A DNA stretch of 64,000 nucleotides from CAAGNP01 sp045603545 (GTDB lineage: Bacteria; Bacteroidota; Bacteroidia; Bacteroidales; UBA932): contig JAZUMG010000018.1 in assembly GCA_045603545.1 (NCBI GenBank), positions 1 to 64,000 on the forward strand, given 5' to 3'. Below the pieces are notes generated by a model, which saw only the letters and a program-made list of their open reading frames with translations, ran no database searches and had not been told where the DNA came from. Of the stretch, positions 59,749 to 64,000 are shown piece after piece. How positions within the stretch are numbered: the stretch's first letter is position 1; each line of letters begins with the position of its first letter. Made by a program: the position numbers and the translations under genes.

Positions 59749-60165
59749 TTAAATAAATTTGATCAATCTTGTCCCATCCTCCTGTTCACTTATGGAGACC
59801 CTTACAGTCTCCTCAGGGAGCATCTCCTCTATCATCTCAGGCCACTCCATAAGACACAGTGAATCGCTGTACACATACTCCTCAAAACCAAGATCTTCCA
59901 CCTCACGAAGAGATTTTATCCTGTAGAAATCAAAGTGGAATACAGACTCCCCCTCCTCTGTCTCATACTCATTTACAATGGTAAATGTAGGGCTGTTCAC
60001 AATATCCTCCACACCCAGCACCCTGCATATGGCAGTGACAAAGGTGGTCTTGCCGGCCCCCATTGAACCATACAGGGCAATAATCTTATGATCCCCTATC
60101 TCTTTCAGGAATTCCCTTGCCGCCTCATCAATCCTGTCAAGGCTTTCAATAACAATATTCTTCAT
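59749..60165 (-). CDS. tsaE: tRNA threonylcarbamoyladenosine biosynthesis ATPase TsaE
   Basis: A 138-residue P-loop ATPase needed for t6A formation in tRNA. Walker A GSMGAGKT is at 33-40; SPTFTIVNEYE and HFDFYRI follow; the late LMEWPE is the family motif. The ATG at 60165 is used; a TAACTTTG box ends 6 bases before it. Its partner gene of the Sua5 family is at 45473. It heads the namZ-nagX-peptidase-pnuC run. Confidence 0.93.
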   Translation of the reverse strand: MKNIVIESLDRIDEAAREFLKEIGDHKIIALYGSMGAGKTTFVTAICRVLGVEDIVNSPTFTIVNEYETEEGESVFHFDFYRIKSLREVEDLGFEEYVYSDSLCLMEWPEMIEEMLPEETVRVSISEQEDGTRLIKFI

Positions 60166-60171
60166 AACCTT

Positions 60172-60179
60172 CAAAGTTA
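60172..60179 (-). promoter_or_regulatory. -7 promoter box of tsaE
   Basis: TAACTTTG on the minus strand at the very end of comM, 6 bases before the tsaE ATG. Confidence 0.5.
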
Positions 60180-61697
60180 CAAAAAATCATTGAAACGATA
60201 CTGCACAGCCTCTGAAATATGAGAAATATCTACCCTTTTTCCCCCTTCCATATCTGCAATTGTCCTGGCAATTCTCAAAATTCTCCCATAACCCCTGGCA
60301 GAGAGGGACAATTTTTCCATAATATTTCCCATAAAGGCACGCTCCTCTTCACCCAAGAGACAATATCTGGAGAGCTGGGCGGCATCCATCTGGGCATTGG
60401 TAAAGATCCCTTCATCCTTGAACCTCTCCATCTGGATCTCCCTTGCCAGAAGAACCCTCCTGGCTATATCTGCACTCCTCTCACCTTTGACTCCAGAGAC
60501 CAGCAAATCCCTCTCCACCGGCTTGACCTTGATATTCAGATCAATCCTGTCCATCAAAGGGCCACTGATGCGGGCCTGATAGCGGGAAATCATCCCCGGA
60601 GTACAGGTGCACCTCCCGCTCTCATCCCCAAAATAGCCGCAAGGGCAAGGGTTCATCGACCCCACAAGCATAAATGATGCAGGGTAGGTAACCTTATATC
60701 TTGCTCTGGAGATGGAGATGACACGCTCCTCCAGCGGCTGCCGCAAAAGATCAAGTGCAGAGGCACTGAAAAGTGATATCTCATCAAGATAGAGGACCCC
60801 GTTATGGGCAAGGGATATCTCCCCTGGACAGGCAGACGGACCACCACCCACCATTGCCACCACGCTGGAGGTGTTGTGGGGAGTTCTGAACGGGCGCTCC
60901 CTGATAAGCCCCCTCCCTCTGAGCAGCCCTGCCACAGAATAGACTGCACTTGTCTCCAAAGACTCCTCCCGACTCATCCCCGGAAGTATGGATGCAAGAC
61001 AAGAGGCCATAAAGCTCTTCCCTGAACCAGGTACACCACAAAGTATCAGATTGTGCCCTCCACTTGCTGCAATCTCCATCCCCCTTTTGGCAAACTCCTG
61101 CCCTATCACATCGGCAAAATCGGCCTTGCAGGTCCTATCTTCATTAGAATGCGCCTCACCCGGACGAACCACCAGAGACTCTGTATAATCTTCACCATTG
61201 AGGATATCCACCACCTCCCCTATATTGGCGGCACCATATATCTTAATCCCCTCCACCTCTGAGGCCTCGAGGGCAGATGCACAAGGGAAAATACACTTGC
61301 TGAAGCCCTGTTCCTTCCCTTTCAGGGCAATGGGCAATGCGCCCGGCACATCCCTCAGGGAACCATCAAGGGCCAGCTCCCCCAAAATGAGGAAATCCTG
61401 AGTATCAGGAACTGTAATCTGCTGCGATGCAGCAAGAAGCCCCACAGCTATCGCAACATCATACCCTGAACCCTCCTTCCTTAAATTGGCAGGAGCCAGA
61501 TTGATTACAATTTTCCGTCCCGGCACCCTGTAATCACAACTCTGCAATGCTGTAGTCACCCTCAACAGCGACTCTTTGACTGCACTGTCCGGTAGCCCTA
61601 CAAGATAAACGCCTACACCCTGCTGGACAGAAATCTCCACCACCACAGGGACAACCTCCAACCCTACACAGGTGGCACAATAAGCCCTGAACAACAT
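60177..61697 (-). CDS. comM: ComM/YifB family Mg-chelatase-like AAA ATPase
   Basis: A 506-residue AAA+ protein. N-terminal ChlI-like domain (VVVEISVQQGVGVYLVGLPD, NLAPANLRKEGSGYDVAIAVG), Walker A GVPGSGKS, Walker B NGVLYLDEISLF, the sensor region GSMNPCPCGYFGD with paired cysteines, and a C-terminal domain. ComM helps branch migration of incoming DNA in natural transformation; the protein is also common in non-competent bacteria. The ATG at 61697 (MLFRAYCATCVGLE) is chosen. Confidence 0.93.
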   Translation of the reverse strand: MLFRAYCATCVGLEVVPVVVEISVQQGVGVYLVGLPDSAVKESLLRVTTALQSCDYRVPGRKIVINLAPANLRKEGSGYDVAIAVGLLAASQQITVPDTQDFLILGELALDGSLRDVPGALPIALKGKEQGFSKCIFPCASALEASEVEGIKIYGAANIGEVVDILNGEDYTESLVVRPGEAHSNEDRTCKADFADVIGQEFAKRGMEIAASGGHNLILCGVPGSGKSFMASCLASILPGMSREESLETSAVYSVAGLLRGRGLIRERPFRTPHNTSSVVAMVGGGPSACPGEISLAHNGVLYLDEISLFSASALDLLRQPLEERVISISRARYKVTYPASFMLVGSMNPCPCGYFGDESGRCTCTPGMISRYQARISGPLMDRIDLNIKVKPVERDLLVSGVKGERSADIARRVLLAREIQMERFKDEGIFTNAQMDAAQLSRYCLLGEEERAFMGNIMEKLSLSARGYGRILRIARTIADMEGGKRVDISHISEAVQYRFNDFL

Positions 61698-61775
61698 CTT
61701 TTTTATTTCAAAATTAGATGCCGTGCAAACCAGAAACAACCCCCTTCCGGATGAAAAACTGAATTCTAATTTTTT

Positions 61776-63020
61776 TTAGAGCGAAAAAACCTCTTTCAGG
61801 AAAATATCAGATGCACCCAGATGCCCTTTGACATAATTTCCTGAAATTTCTGACACCTGAGCAAGCTTCTCAGGGTTATTGAGCCACAGTTCAAAAAGGC
61901 TCCTGAGCTCCTCACTGCTGTTATAAGAGACTGCACCTCCTGATGAGATGAGGTCACAAGCCTCCTGGAACTTCCGGTACCTTGGGCCAAAAATGACTCC
62001 ACGACCATATGTGGCAGCCTCAAGAATATTGTGGATACCTGCTCCGAACCCGCCACCGACATAAGCAAACTCGCCATACTTGTAAAGGGAAGACAAAAGA
62101 CCGATACAATCGATTACCAGTATTTGCGCCCCTTTAAGATCCTCCTCTGAAGGGTTCTGAGAATACCTGACCACTTTATACTTATGGAAGGTCTCCTCTA
62201 TCCTGGAAATATGGTCAGGATATACCTCGTGAGGTGCCAGAACAATACTCAGGCCAAGACCATCAATAGCATTACATATCCTCACCTCATCTTCGTTCCA
62301 GGTGCTTCCAGCTACAAGGACCCTTTTCCCCTCCACAAAACTCTCCACAATCCTGTTTGAAGAAGAGGCCCCTGAAACAATATCGCTCACCCTGTCAAAC
62401 CTTGTATCGCCCGCCACGACAACATTCCTGACCCCTTGCCACAACAGGAGGGTTTTTGACTCCTCATTCTGGACAAATATTGTGGTAAAGCAGCGGAGCA
62501 TCTCTCTCCACATACGGCCCCACCCCTTGAAGAATGGCTGCTCCTCTCTGAAGATTGCAGAAATTATATATGTGGGGATACCTCTCTTCCTGAGCCCTGT
62601 AAGGTAAAAGTACCAGTAATCATACTTGGTAAAGATTGCCATCTTGGGCTTTACAATGTCGAGAAATCTGGTGGCATTGCGGGGAGAATCCATTGGAAGA
62701 TAGAATACCCAATCTGCCAAAGGGTAGTTCTTCCTCAACTCATAACCGGATGGGGAGAAGAATGTGAGGAGAATTTTCTCATTGCCCCCCCTTTTTTTAT
62801 ATCTTTCTATCACTGGCCTTGCCTGCTCAAACTCACCTACAGAGGGGCAATGGAACCAGATGAGAGGATCGTCCCCCTTTATCTCCTTTTCCAGTCTGGA
62901 CAAGAGGCCCCTCCGTCCCGAAACAAAAAGGGATATCTTCCTATTGAAGGGTGCTGCGATTCTTGCCCCCAACATATACAAAAACAATCCTATCCGATAT
63001 AAAACAGCCAAGACAGACAA
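61776..63020 (-). CDS. waaA: 3-deoxy-D-manno-octulosonic acid (Kdo) transferase
   Basis: A 414-residue GT-B glycosyltransferase that adds Kdo to lipid A precursor at the inner membrane. One N-terminal membrane anchor, then IWFHCPSVGEFEQARPVIE, LTFFSPSGYE, and in the second domain VLVAGSTWNEDE and the sugar-nucleotide motif FAYVGGGFGAGIHNILEAATYGRG. Length is normal. It starts 3 bases after the barrel gene at the window edge. Confidence 0.94.
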   Translation of the reverse strand: MSVLAVLYRIGLFLYMLGARIAAPFNRKISLFVSGRRGLLSRLEKEIKGDDPLIWFHCPSVGEFEQARPVIERYKKRGGNEKILLTFFSPSGYELRKNYPLADWVFYLPMDSPRNATRFLDIVKPKMAIFTKYDYWYFYLTGLRKRGIPTYIISAIFREEQPFFKGWGRMWREMLRCFTTIFVQNEESKTLLLWQGVRNVVVAGDTRFDRVSDIVSGASSSNRIVESFVEGKRVLVAGSTWNEDEVRICNAIDGLGLSIVLAPHEVYPDHISRIEETFHKYKVVRYSQNPSEEDLKGAQILVIDCIGLLSSLYKYGEFAYVGGGFGAGIHNILEAATYGRGVIFGPRYRKFQEACDLISSGGAVSYNSSEELRSLFELWLNNPEKLAQVSEISGNYVKGHLGASDIFLKEVFSL

Positions 63021-63023
63021 TTA

Positions 63024-64000
63024 TTACAAGGTGAATCTCAAACCCAGCTCCATATCCAACTGGAATGGCTGGGTAGTTCTCATACTGAATGGCTGGTCAG
63101 AGTCAAAGAAATAGACGAGACTCGGGTCAAAATAGATACCGATCAGCTGGTTGAAAGAGTATTGGAGGCCAATACCCAGATTGGCCGACCACTGAAGCCC
63201 TTTTACCCCATCCTTGCGGTATGTGACACCGTCTGACAAATCCTGTATTCTGCTTGAGACCTGAAGGCCTTTCTCCACAGCACCACCACCTGACACATAA
63301 CAGATGAAGTGATCGTTTCTGAGCACATTCACATATAGCGACAATGGAACACCTATATAATGAATTTTCTGGTTCACGAGGGCCTGGACAGAGTTGTCTA
63401 TCAAGGCCTGGAAACTATTCTGAAGATATGTGTAATTGAGTCCTGTACCTATTGCCAAAATCTCCCCTACAGGGAACTGCACCTGCACACCAAATGTCAA
63501 TGGAATGGCAAATGATGGCTTGGTAACAGGTGTTATACCATCCTTTATGGCCATATTGGCACCTGGCATATACTGGGCTCCACCGGCGGGAACATCTCCT
63601 CCACCCATTGCCAGCATATTTGAGGCGATGCCCAGAACGACACCTCGGCGCACTTTATCCTCCTCATAAATCCAGCTTTCATCCCAGAGGGACACTGCAG
63701 CAGCTTCCTCCACCTCTTCAGAAGGTGAAGAAACCGGAACTTTTGCCTCTGACACCGCCACTGGTGCCACGCTTTCAGCCGTCTCTGCCACTTCAGCACC
63801 AGCGATGCTCTTCTCCTCAACAGCAACAACCTCATCCATTGCACTTTGCACTAATTGTGGCATCTCAGCCACATTGAGTTTTGCGAGGAGATGAGGCTCC
63901 ACCACATCCATATCAAGCTGTAGCGGCTGAACCACCTCTATTGCCATAGCGTTGTTTGGAGTAAAGCTCTCCTTTTTTGAATTTATGCCCAAAACCAATG
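63024..64000 (-). CDS. Outer-membrane beta-barrel protein, partial (5' end beyond window)
   Basis: The C-terminal ~325 residues of a protein that runs off the right edge. A long low-complexity linker rich in Ala, Val and Glu (about the first 110 residues) leads to an OmpW/OMP_b-brl-type barrel of alternating strands, ending in LGLRFTL. I recall Bacteroidales proteins of this sort whose missing N-terminus carries a cytoplasmic or membrane segment, but nothing here proves that. Upstream of waaA in the same operon. Confidence 0.7.
   Translation of the reverse strand, partial: LVLGINSKKESFTPNNAMAIEVVQPLQLDMDVVEPHLLAKLNVAEMPQLVQSAMDEVVAVEEKSIAGAEVAETAESVAPVAVSEAKVPVSSPSEEVEEAAAVSLWDESWIYEEDKVRRGVVLGIASNMLAMGGGDVPAGGAQYMPGANMAIKDGITPVTKPSFAIPLTFGVQVQFPVGEILAIGTGLNYTYLQNSFQALIDNSVQALVNQKIHYIGVPLSLYVNVLRNDHFICYVSGGGAVEKGLQVSSRIQDLSDGVTYRKDGVKGLQWSANLGIGLQYSFNQLIGIYFDPSLVYFFDSDQPFSMRTTQPFQLDMELGLRFTL

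Overview
The window looks like a chromosomal segment of a Bacteroidota bacterium, most likely of the order Bacteroidales. The evidence is the promoter type (TTTG, about 19-20 bases, TAnnTTTG) before many genes, the near absence of Shine-Dalgarno sequences, many signal-peptidase-II lipoproteins with short MKK..C leaders, phylum-specific families (DUF4831, DUF4837, a BtuG-like propeller, Bacteroidota-type PepD and POT proteins), and the gene content as a whole. The family or genus cannot be fixed from the sequence alone. Most of the window is dense core genome in short operons.

Layout. 1-137: 5' end of a group II intron lying directly behind a terminator. 192-7307: POT transporter, lipid A-type acyltransferase, DUF4831 protein, PepD dipeptidase, a short LysR regulator and a serine hydrolase. 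7376-8459: rpsF-rpsR-rplI. 8758-14362 (minus): patatin/barrel protein, Wzx-like flippase, dut, murF. 14415-20674: cyclophilin lipoprotein and a complete tripartite RND efflux operon. 20868-24306: rpsP-rimM facing phosphohexomutase, def and ruvX. 24327-30579: M23 peptidase, dxr, rseP, DUF4837, tRNA-Glu, rpsT, radC, upp. 30574-36357 (minus): rpoN, a B12-uptake locus (cobalamin riboswitch, btuB, btuG-like), and a LEA-type lipoprotein with a SPOR protein. 36415-46791: miaB, osmC-like, cysS, ssb, a zinc-ribbon protein, tRNA-Met and tRNA-Gln, ispF, mutL, rhomboid, a phosphatase-family membrane protein, a Sua5-type gene and rsmE.

47069-52580 (minus) is an AT-richer accessory block of six envelope genes: coiled-coil lipoprotein, LysM/beta-barrel, OmpA, VWA lipoprotein, a lipoprotein with four CxxCxGxG motifs, and a lipocalin-like lipoprotein. 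It has its own promoter, followed by a 5' region that can fold in two competing ways, one of them ending in a terminator. The block is bracketed by two same-orientation copies of a ~130-bp intergenic repeat; a third, inverted copy lies near 8.6 kb. This block with its leader RNA is the best candidate for an undescribed system here.

53693-64000 (minus): an operon of tsaE, namZ-like (DUF1343), nagX-like (DUF5009), a phosphodiesterase, an S9 dipeptidyl peptidase and pnuC, suggesting salvage of peptidoglycan, peptides and nucleotide precursors; then comM, waaA and a partial beta-barrel protein running off the right edge.

Other points of note are a MutL that has lost its endonuclease motifs, strong Shine-Dalgarno sequences on rpsR and rplI in a genome that otherwise avoids them, and several promoters that would give nearly leaderless mRNAs.
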